A DNA stretch of 64,000 nt from Sphaerolaimus hirsutus (GCA_964036195.1 OZ038452.1:30205785-30269784); one strand, 5' to 3'. Shown: positions 1 to 10,039, counted from the stretch's first letter. Notes: generated by a model not told the origin, from the letters alone. Numbers and translations: made by a program.

Positions 1-363
1 CATAACAAATAGGTAGAATTTAGTATAAATTAAATATTAATTAATTCTGTAGATAATTTTGGTAAAATTTTTTCTATTTACTTGGGCACACGCTGCGCAT
101 GTTAGGCTTTTGGATGTCACTTTCACACTGGGCATGTCACTTTCACCTTTGGGCATGTCAGATTCCACATTATGTCAGATTCCCACCTCGGTTTGTCAGT
201 TTCCACATTATGTTAGGGTAGACAAGATGTCAGTATGACCACACTCGGTGAAATGCAAGATATTTGTTGGGTATTTTTTACATGACACTTCGAAAATTTA
301 TCTCAGATTTTACAGGGTGCTAAAATAGAATCTCCACCCCAACATCCGAGAAAAAATTTACAG

Positions 364-569
364 CTTACCTCCGTACCCGTTCCACGCGTCAATCGACCGA
401 CTATCAACGACAATCGACAATCGCATCGACATCGAAACAGAGTAAAAGGCAATTGAGTGCGCAAGCTTCGTTTGACAGCTCGGCGCCGGGCGTGGGCAAG
501 CCGGCTTACAAGAACAGTTTGTACAAGACTGGCGCCAGTTTGACTAGGAGGAGAAAGAGCTCTGCTATG
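364..569 (+). CDS. gene 1, exon a (first visible coding exon)
   Basis: Acceptor TTTACAG at 357-363 and donor ATG|GTTGGT at 569/570. It encodes 68 residues after a split codon, rich in Ser, Arg and Gln (STIASTSKQSKRQLS) and ending TRRRKSSAM. The basic RRRKSS resembles a kinase consensus, but only as a pattern. Other frames are stopped, and upstream this frame meets TAA at about 322, so the exon cannot extend far left. Confidence 0.65.
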
Positions 570-3500
570 GTTGGTTTGTGTGGGGGTTTTTTGTTTTTCT
601 TTTAATGTGTGATTTTGTATGCCTGTTTGTTTGTTTCATGGGGGATTTTGACGATTTATGGCTTGAAGATTGGATGATTGAACGTTAAAAAACGGATGAA
701 AAACTGGTAAAATGAGCCCATAAGCCCGGCATCATTACAAATGCAAATTCCGCAACCGTGTCTATCAATTTTCACCGGTAATTTCCCCCCGGTTATTTTC
801 ACCGGTAAATTTTCACCGCTGCGGTACGGTACGGTAAATCCCACCACAAAATCTCAGACGGAAGCGTCGACTCACCAACAATGGTTAATGGATCGTTTCG
901 GCCGCATGGACACCATTCAATACGCGGGCGACGCGCAAAGCGACGCCAATTTTATGGCGCCCGCGCCAAACAACGCCAATTACGCCAGTTCGCTGCGATT
1001 GGAAGAGTTGACACCAGATTTTTGGGCCCACGGAGGCGGTAATTTGGTAGCCGATGATGGGATTACGGTATTTAGCGAGCCCCCCGGGGGCAATCGGAGG
1101 GACGGAATGGGATGTGGGTGGGCGGGGCTTAATTTTCATTTTCGTTTTTTTTGGTGAATTTTGAACTTGATAGTTTTTTATTTATCGTTGGTTCGAATTT
1201 CCCATTTTTTGGCGTTTAGCCGTGGAGTCGGATCTTTCAGAGTGGAATTTCGGTATGTAAATATATTTATCTTTTTTGAGACTTTCGCTATAATTTTATA
1301 GTTATATTTTTTTCGTGTTTAAAAATGCCATTGGAACACTTGGTTTAACACTTGTCTTCGGTTCAGGGAGTTATTAGGACGGGGGGGGGCTTTTCTTGCC
1401 ATTTTTAGGCGCACATTTTTCGTTTACCCAATCACGAATCTGCCAAAATTTCACATTCACGAGAATTCACGAATATTCAAATTTTTAATTTTCAGCGCAA
1501 AAAGTGTCCCCATCGGTGACATTCGACGTACAATCGCCATACAACGAGGATAGTATGGATGAAAGGGATTTGGAACAGGCGGCTGGCCCCACGCAGAAGG
1601 ATTTTGATATGCTCGATTACGGTAGTTTATGGTTATTTTTTGGGTTGTGGTGGGTGTTTTGTGTATTGTTTTGTTTTGTTGTGTGTTTTGAAAGTGGCAA
1701 ACGTTTGGGATCATTTTTTAAAAACTTGCAACTTTCCGTAGCAGCAATTATCAACTTACAGATCTGCACACTCATCGCTTGCCGCAGAGTTGTTAAAAGT
1801 ACTGAATTTTTTTTAAGTAAACGTAAACGTGAAGTTGTTTTCTTTTACTCACCGCTGAGTACAGAAAACGTAAAGTACTTTTACACTTTTTTCCAGAGAA
1901 GACGTAAAACCTCGATTTTTTCCGACGAAAACGTAAAAGTGGGCATTTTTCCCACAGAAAACGTTAAAGTGAGTATTTTTCGCAAAATACATTTTTTGTC
2001 CCCTAAAATACGTTTTCTGTATAAGTGTACTTTCAAAAAGTATGCGAGTAAGTGAGTACCGGTATTTTTTGCGAAAAAACTTAATCGTATTTACGCAGTA
2101 CTTGAGTATACGTATTTATCGAGTAAACGTGAATACGTTTTAACAACTATGGCTTGCCGTCGCACACCATTACAATACCACATTTGGCACACTGCCAATT
2201 AACCCCCCCCCCGCTTTCAGAACCCCGAATATCACCAGGACAGGACGATTTGTCATCTAGCAGCTCATCAGAAGATGAAAAACCGGCCAGCAGTAAAGAT
2301 TCCATCGAAAGTCAAGCTGGAGATGTCATGGGGGATGATGGGGGTACGAATTTGGATGGTTTGTTTTTGTTTATTCTGCGTTTTTTTCGGGGGGGGGGTG
2401 TCATTTTGAAATTGTGTTCTGGGACTGGTGTCCCAAAAATGGGCAATTTGTGAATAATGGAATTCGATATAAATTCGAAAATTTCTCAAAAATTTTTTAT
2501 AAAATTTTATGCACCCCAAAGGACCCCTGCGCAGGTGCGATGCCAAAATGTCGGACAAAAGGTTTTTAATTCAAAGTAAAGTATTCACTCACGCTTTAAC
2601 ATTTTTGGGCATCTAACATAATAACAGTTTACAATTTCAAATGACACATTGTGCCTACACACACTAGTTTTCACCGTGACTTCATGTGAAAACTGAAAAT
2701 TTTGCAAATGCAAAGTAATGAACACGGTTGAATGATTTGATTTTATTTTAATTGGAATGTAAATTAATGAAAGTTAAAATTTAAAATTTTTAAAACTTAA
2801 ACACATATAGCATACAATAAGAGTAGGCTGGATTTCGCCATGTCGCCATTCAGTTTTCGGTGAAAACTAGTGTGTGTAGGGCCAATTTGGTCTATCGAAA
2901 TCTTTTCGATTATCGGGAAATTATGTGTTCATATTTTCCAAAAAAAATTTAATTTGCAGACGATCAGGCGGCCCAATTCGCTTTCGTCGAGGCGCACCCG
3001 ATTTTATCGAAATTGGCTCCCTCTTTGCTGAAGGAAAGTAAGGAAAAAATAGCCGAAAACAGTGTGAAAGGTTCGGAAAGCGCCAGGAAAAGTACACGGT
3101 GGGTCATTTTTGATTTTGATACACATTTTGAGAATTTGAAAAATTCATTATTTGTGGAATGTGCTTTTTGCTTCTCCTCGTCGCGGTTTTTCTCTTGCAT
3201 GTTTTAACATTGCATATAAAGCTGATTTTTTCAAATTTTGCATGTTAACTGCATGTCTATTTAGTGGGCGGTGCCAACTAATTTTTAATCGTATTTTATG
3301 ACAAAAATGGGCCAGTCGTGTACCCTGCAAAATTTTATTGAGGTATTTGATGTCAGACAAATTTGCAAATTTGAAATGTAATGGTATTTATTAGGGTTCA
3401 AACGGGACCAGTTTTTCGGACCGGGACCGGCCGGGACCGGTACCAGAAATTTTCTAATGTCGGGACCGGGACCGGGACTGGCTTTTTTCAATTGTCGGGA

Positions 3501-6500
3501 CCGGGACCGGGGCTGGGGGGTCGGGACCGGGACTGGGATTTGCCGAACCAGGTACCGGCACCGGGGTATTGTTTGAACCTTATTGGTATGTAATATCCAG
3601 CCAATGTTGTTCCACACACCTCCACTGTGTGAAGGACCACTCTCAATGTATTAGCCTTTTCTTATAACATTATTCAAGCAGTATTCCATTGCCATCTTCA
3701 CTTGAAGTTGTGAATATATGATGAAACGCAATGTACGCAGGATTTTTTTAGGAGCGGGGGGGGGCGGCGCCAGTTGTAGGTGCCAACGCCATGGCAGTAT
3801 TGGCGCTGGCGTTGGCGCCAACGTCTACAATATAGGTATTTTTATATACCTATATTTCGTACTAGAATCATGTTGGGGACCTTTCTAACGCTGTCACATT
3901 ATGGAAAAATACATAGTAACCATTGGCTGGGTATTTTCGCGCTTGCGCGCAAAATTTTTTTTAGATGTTCTTACAAAATCGCTTTAGAAAAGTGCCATTT
4001 CTGGCAAATTTTTTTGAAAAATACGTTTTTTTTCCATCCCTTGTCGGGACCGCTATAAAATTCCGGGACCGGGACTGGGTGGTCGGGACGGGGACCGGGA
4101 CTGGTTTTTTTATTGTTGGGACCGGGACCGGGACCGGGACTGGGGTGTCGGGACCGGGACCGGGACTGGGGTGTCGGGACCGGGACCGGGACCGCCCCAG
4201 TCCCGACTTTTTGCCGAACCATGTACCGGGACCGCGGTCCCGTTTGAACCCTAGTATTTATGCACCGCGCCCGGTAAAAGTTTATTTTGCCTTTTACCGG
4301 GGTTTTACATTTTATGTGACACCACTCGTGTCACACGAGACAAATTTTGTTGGACATTTCACATGTTACTTGAGGTTTAACATGGTGCGTGACTGGTCCC
4401 AGATGCTGTTGACACATTTTAGTGACATTCAAAATTTGTCAAATTTGTCAAATTTGTCAAAATTCAGTTTTTTTTGTATTGGCTGCATATCTATTTATTA
4501 ACCAAAGAAGGTACACTACTTGTGCCAGAAAACTGGGCTTCAAACGGGTTCCCAAATCTCTATAATTTTCGGATTCAATGCTCCCGATCCAGAAGCCCCA
4601 ATCCCGATGTGGAATTTTGGAAATGCCAATCCGGGTCCCTAAAATTTTCAAATCCAATTGCGATCCCGATAAGATTCCCCAATCCCGATCCCGGAAAATT
4701 TGCCAAATCACGTTTTCGCACTGAAAAATGTGAATGGAAAACATCCAGTGCGCATTTTTCTGGGATCCAAGTGTGTTTTTAGAGTTTTTTTGTGAAAAAA
4801 AAATCAGAAAAAAACCCTGAATACCAGAACCTCAATATCCAAAATATCGATCCCGAAAATTAGAAAACCCCCAATTCCAAAAAGTCAAACCTGTTTGAAC
4901 CCTACAGATAAAATGGCCACTCGCAGACTAGTTTACAGCCGGGAATTGTGAAGTCAGTTTTGAACGCATTTGAGTCTATCGGAATGAGAAGTCTGTCAAT
5001 TACAGTTGACATAAAAATTCATTGTGGTAAACTAAAATGCGTTCAGAACTGATTTACCAATTTTGGGAGATTTAAGCTGTAAACTAGCATAATACCATCG
5101 CTTTTTCACATTATTAAACTTTAATCCATTATTGTGCCTTGTCAAGTGTGCAAAAAAAAACTTTTGAAATTGAACACCACCACTTTTGAATTTCCTTGAA
5201 GACTTGAATTTTATGCGTGTTTGACAAGGTTCAAAATCGTGTCCAACTAAATTTTCTTTGTAAAGAACCCATTACAAATGACTATAAAGGAAATACCCCC
5301 ATTAAAAATGACTATTTCTGTTTATTTTGCTGTAAAATAACAGAATAATGCAAAAATAACACTGTTTCAACAAAAACATTAAATGATTTTTTTAACGCAA
5401 AAAAAAATCTTTTGTCAGCGCAACAACATACAGCGAACACCGCGGCTCGGCTGATGATGTCATTAAACCTCTGGTGCCAATTTCTCAAGTGTACAAGTGG
5501 TAAAATGTGGTAAGTTGTAAGTGGTAATTCAAGTGACAAGCCAACTTGTATGTGACAGGCAGGGTCGTATCCAGGATTTTGGAGCGGGGGGGCTGCTTGT
5601 TTACGGAACCCGGCGAACGGGGGGGGGGGGCTGAGCCCCCTTAAATTTTTACCTATAGGGTGACGGAATAGCGCCAGGGCGCTGTCGCCATTAATAGGCG
5701 CCACGCCATGGCGCTATTGGCGTTGGCGCCAGCGCCATAAACGCTGTATATATATGTAAATTTACATACAAATACAGCGATAAACACACCGTTGAGCGAA
5801 TTTCAAAGGAAATGTGGAAACAGGGGTCAAAATGGTAATATCCCTTATGTCATATAGAACAATGCGCGCTTGCGCGCAAAATTTTTTGCATTGCACCTTG
5901 CAAAATGGTACTGAAAGTCGCATTTTACCGTGATTTTCAGGTCTCACCCCGGGAACAGGGGGGGGGGGGCTGCAGCCCCCCCCCCCCGCCCCCCCCCCCC
6001 CCCGGTAGGGACCCATTTCGGCCGCGCCATCTCGGCCGTGGACATTTCGGCCGGGATGGCGCGGCCGAAATGGGTGTTAACCCGCCCCCCCCCCTTGGAT
6101 ACGTCCTTGGTGACAGGATCATTTCACTATAAAATGAGTTGATCGACCCACAGCCGAAATTTCCGATAGTGATTAATTTGTCAAAAACACATTTGAGTTC
6201 ACTGGAATGAATGATTTTCGATATCTGTCAACAGTAGTTGACAGACTTCTCATTTCGGCAAACTCTATGCGTGTCAAGCTGATATATCAATTTCGGAAAT
6301 TTCATTTGTTAACTGCCATATTTCATCGAATAATACCATGTGTGATTTTTTACGTCTGATTTATTGAGGGGGAACTGTTCAAGGGAGGGAATTTTTCGAG
6401 GGATGAATAATGGTCTCATGGAATTCAAGCATGTTTCTATCAAATCTTTTGAAATATGCTTTATTAAAAGCATAACCTGTCGATTTTGTTCAAATTTTTC

Positions 6501-9483
6501 ACATCAAATTTATCATATGCCTAAAGGGGGGAATTATTCGGGGAGGGGGAATTATATTTTTCTTCACTCGTCTAACATGGAAAATTATCCAAAAAGGGGG
6601 AAGTATTCAAGCAAATACGGGGGTATACTCGGCGGACATCACACTTAGTATAAAAACCTACCATAACCCATCTGAATAATGAACTAAAATATATACAGTT
6701 TTTCATCATAATATTTCGTTTTTACTATGGCATATTTAATTACGAAATTTATGACAAGATTTTATTCATTAAATTATGGTAGGTTTTCATACTAGGTGTG
6801 CTGTCCGCCGAGTATACTTACAAATACTCATCACTTATCAAATTTACTTATACTTATCACTTACCACTTTTCTTGCCACTTGTCAACTTGCGAAATGGCG
6901 TCCTGGTCGTTAGACCCCAGAGACTTTTCTCGAAAAATGCCGGTTTTAAAGGGACAGATAACCCTGATTATCAAGGAAAGTATGGTCGCCAGTATGATAG
7001 ACGGTTTGTTTCCGCATTTTATGTGGGTGTGTTTTTGTTAATTTTTGTCATAGATTTGCAATGATAGTACTTTTCGATATAAATTTTCGATGTTTGTCGA
7101 AGTTTTCGATATTGATCTTTGATCTCAATCAAAAACTTTGAATATATTATCGATGTATCATTGCAACTCAAGATTCATATGTGATTCAGTTATTGTCGTT
7201 GTCTTGTCCATTTGTTGTGTTTCCTTTGTTATTTGTACTCCAGTGACTTGACGCCGTGCATCTACTGTTATTTATGTTTAAGTTGGCAGTGTGCCAATCA
7301 AATCATGTAACTCTCCTTAACTGAACAGAAACTTTGTTGTTAATACGTTGTTATGTGTGAATGTAAAACGTTTTAATAGCAGCGATGTTTTTTGTCTGTT
7401 ACAATTGTCACATGGTTAGTTATCGCTGGCATACTGCCAACGTCAACAGCGCATACAAACTGTAAAGTCACCTTATAAAGCTATACTGATGCTTTAAACT
7501 ACTATATTGATTGGTTCGGTTATTAATCAACTTTAGGCCGAAAAGTCATTTGGTAGTTTCCACCATTGTACGTACTTAAAAACACACACGTAGGTAATCT
7601 CGTTATGGACAAGTAATATCTATGCCCCCTCAAAAAAGCCCCCCCCCCCACAGGTCTTCCCAACCAGCACCGGTGTCCCCATCTCACGGGGGGCCGTCAC
7701 AAAAAGACGGCCCCCCAACGCCGAGCATAGGAAGGCAACTAGCGCACGCCCTTTCGGTGCGCCTGAGAAAGCACACGGGTCAAAGTGTTCCCAACGCTAG
7801 TTCGACCGCGATTTCCAACGCTAGTGCGGATGCGGGGGTGGCGAAATGTGAAGAGGGGGGTCCAATAGTTGGAATTGGGCGGGTCAAGGTTTGTTGGGGG
7901 GTATTTGACTGGGGTCCCCAATGAGGGGTGCGGGGGGAGGTATGGAGGCCCACTTAGCTATCTATCTATACTGAGGCATTTTTTGGCTACTATTCATTGA
8001 GTCTCCCCAATCGCTACCATAATTTTATCAATAAAATTATCAGGTGGTACTCTCAAGCTCCTTAAAATCTCAAATGTCCAGTAAAAATTTTCCAAATAAT
8101 ATTATACATTTTACAAGGGTTTCAACATAACTTTTTACGCTTGGCATGGCATTTTATATTTTACAGCGCGTTTTACATGATTTAGACACTTGGCATGACA
8201 TTTTCCGTTTTACATCTAGGTACATGGCTTACAGGCGCCGACCCTGACCCGAAAATTCAAAAAATGCCGATCCCGAAAAGTCAATCCCACTTGTACCCTA
8301 GTTCACGCCACCTTTTTAAAAAAACTTCGCAAAAATAATGTCTTTTTTCAATTCTCAGTCACCGAGCGAATTATCCGACCCAGAATTGGATACATCGGAT
8401 CAAAAATCGGGTGATCTCATAAAAAGTGACCCCTCGTCGACTGACGGCAGCGATGTTGTTCAGAGAACCATTCAAAAACAACCCGAAAAGGTTTGTTCAA
8501 GGGTGATTTTTTTTAGCACGTGTTGAGTGTTGGTGTTTTTGCTTGTCAGTTTTCATTATAAAAACGTTATCTTTGAATTGTGTGGATCGTAGTGATGAAA
8601 TGGCTATATAGCCCATACACGCACTAGTTTACAATGGCATCAGATGTCAACTGGGGGCAGTCCCAAGCCCTGTAAAGTGTAAAGTAAAGTGTCAAATGTA
8701 GAGTCAAATGCAAAGTAAAGTGTCAATCAAAACAAAAAAGAAAAGATTTTATTACTGAACTTTGCATGACAATTGACAGTTTACTTTGCATTTGACTTTA
8801 CATTTGACACTTTACTTTGCATTTGACGTTACATTTGACACTTTACTTTACACTTTACAGGGCTCGGGACTGCCACCTGGTTGACTGGTTTCATTCAGAA
8901 TTCAGTTTCTGGTTGTTTAGTTTTCTCGAGCAAATTCAAATGCACACATTTACCATGTTCAACTCGATCTGTTTTCCGCATTGACGCATGTGCACTTGAA
9001 GATTGTCCTGTGACCCGTCAACTAAAATCTAAATTGACATGGTAACCAGTTGACACCCAGTGTGTGTAGAGCCATAGCGCCATTTGTGTTGCTTTAAGAA
9101 TGGTGACTTTTTGTTACCGTATTTCCTCGAATTACCCCCGGGGGGTTTATTTTCTCAGAGTGAAAATTTTGAGAGAAAAACGTGAAAAATGCAACAATAA
9201 CCACCATTTATAAGTTTTTACAGCCTTATATAAGGATGTAGATGGTATAAACGATGTTCTAACGTAACACAGTAAGTGTTTTGAACGTCTGTTATGCATT
9301 TCCCGGACAACAAATTCATAGTGCCCATTTTGAGGGGGGGGGTATTTCGAGGAAATACGGTATGTGTTGTCTAATACCCCCCTCACTTTTTAGGCAACAG
9401 TGTCCGGTGAAGTGCCGCCTTCAAGTGCGAAAAAGTTGACAGATTTGTGGCGTCGCGACAGCGAGAATGTGCAGGAAAATTGA
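364..9483 (+). CDS. 3' part of a multi-exon gene, product unknown (gene 1 overview)
   Basis: Ten exons join in frame: 364-569, 858-1038, 1220-1252, 1496-1621, 2221-2358, 2960-3098, 6921-7003, 7668-7888, 8359-8490, 9394-9483. They give 448 residues and end in TGA; the first exon starts two bases into a codon, so the gene begins upstream of the window. The visible tail is hydrophilic, with a basic serine-rich start (TRRRKSS), an acidic Ser cluster (DDLSSSSSSEDE), a Pro/Ser-rich part and a charged C-terminus (LWRRDSENVQEN). I see no membrane segment, zinc finger or known catalytic motif, so it may be the cytoplasmic or regulatory tail of a larger protein; that is inference. Exons are CpG-rich, unlike the second gene. 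Introns carry many MITEs. The 3.8-kb intron 3099-6920 is the largest. I do not recognise the family. Confidence 0.75.
858..1038 (+). CDS. gene 1, exon b
   Basis: Acceptor ATCTCAG ends at 857; donor GGCG|GTAATT. Starts in phase 0 and ends in phase 1. It encodes 60 residues including QQWLMDRFGRMDTIQYAG, a run rich in Ala and Asn (PAPNNANYASS) and LEELTPDFWAHGG. It has 22 CpGs in 181 nt by eye. The frame is open across the exon. The sequence looks like true protein but I cannot name a domain. Confidence 0.7.
1220..1252 (+). CDS. gene 1, exon c (33-nt microexon)
   Basis: Bounded by GGCGTTTAG| and |GTATGTAA, phase 1 to phase 1. It inserts eleven residues (AVESDLSEWNF, first codon shared with exon b). 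Because 33 is a multiple of three, the exon could be skipped without shifting the frame. Confidence 0.6.
1496..1621 (+). CDS. gene 1, exon d
   Basis: Acceptor AATTTTCAG ends at 1495; donor TACG|GTAGTT. Phase 1 to phase 1, 126 nt. It encodes an acidic segment (SVTFDVQSPYNEDSMDERD and QKDFDMLDY). No known domain seen. Confidence 0.7.
1785..2151. mobile_element. hAT-like MITE, 8-bp duplication GCTTGCCG
   Basis: Ends CAGAGTTGTTAAAA and TTTTAACAACTATG are inverted repeats. The element is flanked by exact direct copies of GCTTGCCG (1777-1784 and 2152-2159), the 8-bp duplication typical of hAT insertions. No transposase is encoded. The interior is many diverged copies of AAACGTAAA and AAAGTGAGTA. 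Lies in the gene 1 intron 1622-2220. Relatives: 47230-47420 and an end fragment near 24768-24810. Confidence 0.85.
2221..2358 (+). CDS. gene 1, exon e
   Basis: A C-run and CTTTCAG precede 2221; donor GATG|GTTTGT at 2358/2359. Phase 1 to phase 1. Contains a Ser cluster followed by acids (DDLSSSSSSEDEKP), typical of a disordered, possibly CK2-phosphorylated stretch (inference). A GT at 2344 is an alternative donor but would shorten the exon. Confidence 0.7.
2647..2886. mobile_element. foldback MITE, ends CCTACACACACTAGTTTTCA
   Basis: Left end TGCCTACACACACTAGTTTTC matches the inverse of the right end (GAAAACTAGTGTGTGTAGGGC). The outermost bases resemble those of the ACTAGTTTAC foldbacks elsewhere here, but the interior is AT-rich and different. 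It lies in a gene 1 intron just before exon f. No coding capacity. Confidence 0.7.
2960..3098 (+). CDS. gene 1, exon f
   Basis: Acceptor AATTTGCAG ends at 2959; donor CACG|GTGGGT. Phase 1 to phase 2. Encodes DDQAAQFAFVEAHPILSKLA, then a Lys/Glu/Ser-rich stretch (LLKESKEKIAENSVKGS) that could form an amphipathic helix. It is the most protein-like exon of the gene; no family assigned. Confidence 0.75.
3392..4253. mobile_element. hAT-like foldback made of GGGACC repeats, 8-bp duplication GTATTTAT
   Basis: Starts TAGGGTTCAAACGGGACC and ends with the inverse. Exact GTATTTAT copies lie at 3384-3391 and 4254-4261. Each end region holds about 200 bp of imperfect GGGACCGGGACC(T)GGG repeats; the middle is unrelated AT-rich DNA with a GGCGCC-rich stretch near 3780. 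No transposase. A second, decayed copy begins at 17636 and a distant relative is at 4534-4904. Confidence 0.85.
4430..4462. repeat. short tandem repeat, about 10-bp unit
   Basis: Three tandem copies of AAATTTGTC with little variation. Inside the long gene 1 intron. Confidence 0.6.
4534..4904. mobile_element. decayed relative of the TAGGGTTCAAAC element
   Basis: Left end TGGGCTTCAAACGGG and right end CCTGTTTGAACCCTA are inverted. The interior is a degenerate run of CCCGATCC-like words. The flanks (CAGAAAAC and CAGATAAA) are only similar, so the target duplication is unproven. Confidence 0.5.
4925..5098. mobile_element. ACTAGTTTAC foldback MITE
   Basis: ACTAGTTTACAGC at the left pairs with GCTGTAAACTAG at the right. 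Inner arms carry TTTGAGT..GGAATGAGAAG and the centre is near-palindromic (GTCAATTACAGTTGAC). Non-coding. One of about a dozen copies in the window. Confidence 0.65.
5560..6109. mobile_element. hAT-like element with G/C homopolymers, 8-bp duplication GTGACAGG
   Basis: Ends CAGGGTCGTATCC and GGATACGTCCTTG are inverted. Exact GTGACAGG copies lie at 5552-5559 and 6110-6117. The interior has GGCGCC-rich palindromes near 5700-5745, long G and C runs near 5945-6005, and a perfect hairpin (6011-6031 with 6055-6075). No coding capacity. Confidence 0.82.
6140..6330. mobile_element. ACTAGTTTAC-type foldback MITE, diverged
   Basis: Arms CCGAAATTTCCGATAG and TTTCGGAAATTTCATTTG are inverted. Centre GTCAACAGTAGTTGAC, with TTTGAGTTCACTGGAATGA in the left arm. 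The outer ends have decayed. Confidence 0.55.
6363..6623. mobile_element. fragment of TACCGTATTTGCTTGAATA family
   Basis: Matches most of the complete element at 31148-31464 (ATTCAAGCATGTTTC, GGGGGAATTAT, ATTCAAGCAAATACGG). Its left end is missing, and the right end abuts the next element. Confidence 0.6.
6624..6816. mobile_element. TA-target MITE with TATACTCGGCGGAC ends
   Basis: A near-perfect inverted repeat of about 43 bp begins TATACTCGGCGGACA and ends TGTCCGCCGAGTATA. The 193-bp element has no ORF. The TA at both outer edges fits a Tc1/mariner-like target duplication, shown more directly for the related copy at 25436. The interior phrase ATTCATTAAATTATGGTAG recurs near 24450. Confidence 0.75.
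6921..7003 (+). CDS. gene 1, exon g
   Basis: Acceptor GACCCCAG ends at 6920; donor GACG|GTTTGT. Phase 2 to phase 1, which joins exon f to exon h without a stop. It encodes RDFSRKMPVLKGQITLIIKE and SMVASMID. The acceptor is weak in pyrimidines, so the start is the least certain of the gene. Confidence 0.5.
7668..7888 (+). CDS. gene 1, exon h
   Basis: Two AG acceptors lie 14 nt apart, after 7653 and after 7667. Only the downstream one (TTCCCAACCAG|) keeps the frame from exon g; the upstream one meets a TAG within about 80 nt. The donor is GTCAAG|GTTTGT. Encodes a Pro/Ser/Gly-rich segment (APVSPSHGGPSQKDGPPTP) followed by GRQLAHALSVRLRKH. Phase 1 to phase 0. Confidence 0.65.
7900..7990. mobile_element. 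fragment related to the CAGGGGT element
   Basis: GGGGAGGT followed by AGCTATCTATCTATACTGAGG resembles the interior of the elements at 21358 and 62376. No ends seen. Confidence 0.35.
8359..8490 (+). CDS. gene 1, exon i
   Basis: Acceptor AATTCTCAG; donor GAAAAG|GTTTGT; 44 codons in phase 0. Acidic, Ser-rich sequence (SPSELSDPELDTSDQK, SDPSSTDGSD), predicted disordered. Confidence 0.7.
8610..9075. mobile_element. GTCAACTGG foldback carrying a nested MITE
   Basis: Left part CACGCACTAGTTTAC..GATGTCAACTG pairs loosely with CCAGTTGACACCCAGTGTGTG at the right. A 230-bp palindromic MITE (8651-8880) sits inside it. Both are in the last gene 1 intron. Confidence 0.55.
8651..8880. mobile_element. palindromic MITE, CCCTGTAAAGTGTAAAG arms
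   Basis: Left arm GGCAGTCCCAAGCCCTGTAA and right arm TTACAGGGCTCGGGACTGCC are inverted. Arms extend about 75 bp as GTAAAGTGTCAAATG-type repeats. Sister copies at 14071-14298 and 35808-36005. Non-coding. Confidence 0.8.
9115..9362. mobile_element. TACCGTATT MITE, family A
   Basis: Starts TACCGTATTTCCTCGAATTA and ends TTTCGAGGAAATACGGTA. The 248-bp body (AACAATAACCACCATTTATA, CCTTATATAAGGATGTAG) is shared with copies at 13172, 24084, 28119, 41119 and 41756. It ends 31 nt before the last gene 1 acceptor. Confidence 0.85.
9394..9483 (+). CDS. gene 1, final coding exon
   Basis: Acceptor CACTTTTTAG ends at 9393. 29 residues, then TGA at 9481-9483. The C-terminus is charged: PPSSAKKLTDLWRRDSENVQ. 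The acceptor lies just 31 nt past a MITE, so the insertion nearly touches the splice site. Confidence 0.7.
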   Translation, partial: ATVSGEVPPSSAKKLTDLWRRDSENVQEN

Positions 9484-9596
9484 TTTACTTAATTTTTACA
9501 TGTTTTAAATCTACTGTGTTATTGTGGAAATTATGCGCTTTTTTCTATTTGCTGATAATTTGACGGCTTGTTTTTTTTTGGCGGCAGAATTAACGG

Positions 9597-9799
9597 CGCC
9601 GTGCGCTAGTTAACTGAAAATTTAGTTAACCCATAAATTAAACTTGAATGGCATTTGAGATTGCTGGAATTAGGGGTTCGTCAACTAGAGTTGACGGAGA
9701 GTGAAAATAACTCATTCCGGTGAACTCAAATTTTTCCAATTATGATTTAAGTTTACTAAATTTTTTAAAATTCCTTAGTGAACTAGTGTGCACAGCGAG
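9597..9799. mobile_element. ACTAGTTTAC-type foldback MITE in the gene 1 3' region
   Basis: GTGCGCTAGTTAACTGAAAA pairs with the AACTAGTGTGCAC end. Centre GTCAACTAGAGTTGAC. It probably lies inside the 3' UTR, because no poly(A) signal is seen between the stop codon and the element. Confidence 0.65.
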
Positions 9800-10039
9800 A
9801 AAACTTCACCAATCCCTAGGCTTTTTTTTCTTTTTTTTTTTACATGGCGATGTGTTGGTATCGTTTGTACAGCAGAATTTTTTCAACTTTACTTTTATAA
9901 AAATATTTATAAATTTTATAACTATTTCTTTATTATTTTATGGAGCATCCCTCCTGTGTATGTGTAACTTTGTAAATTTTATTAACGTTTTTAAATTATG
10001 TTAACTGATTCAATAGGATAGATGGAAATTTAGCTTTTA

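Noticed and set aside
3381..4222. Gly/Thr- and Pro/Arg-rich frames near 3.4-4.2 kb
   Set aside because: They read GGGACC repeats of the transposon 3392-4253 in both directions.
9147..9386. Repeated peptide MHNRCSKHLLCYVRTSFIP at several places
   Set aside because: Comes from the shared body of family A MITEs; frames end at the MITE edges.
364..9483. Assigning gene 1 to a known channel-complex or scaffold family
   Set aside because: No motif in the visible tail is specific enough; naming it would be guesswork.
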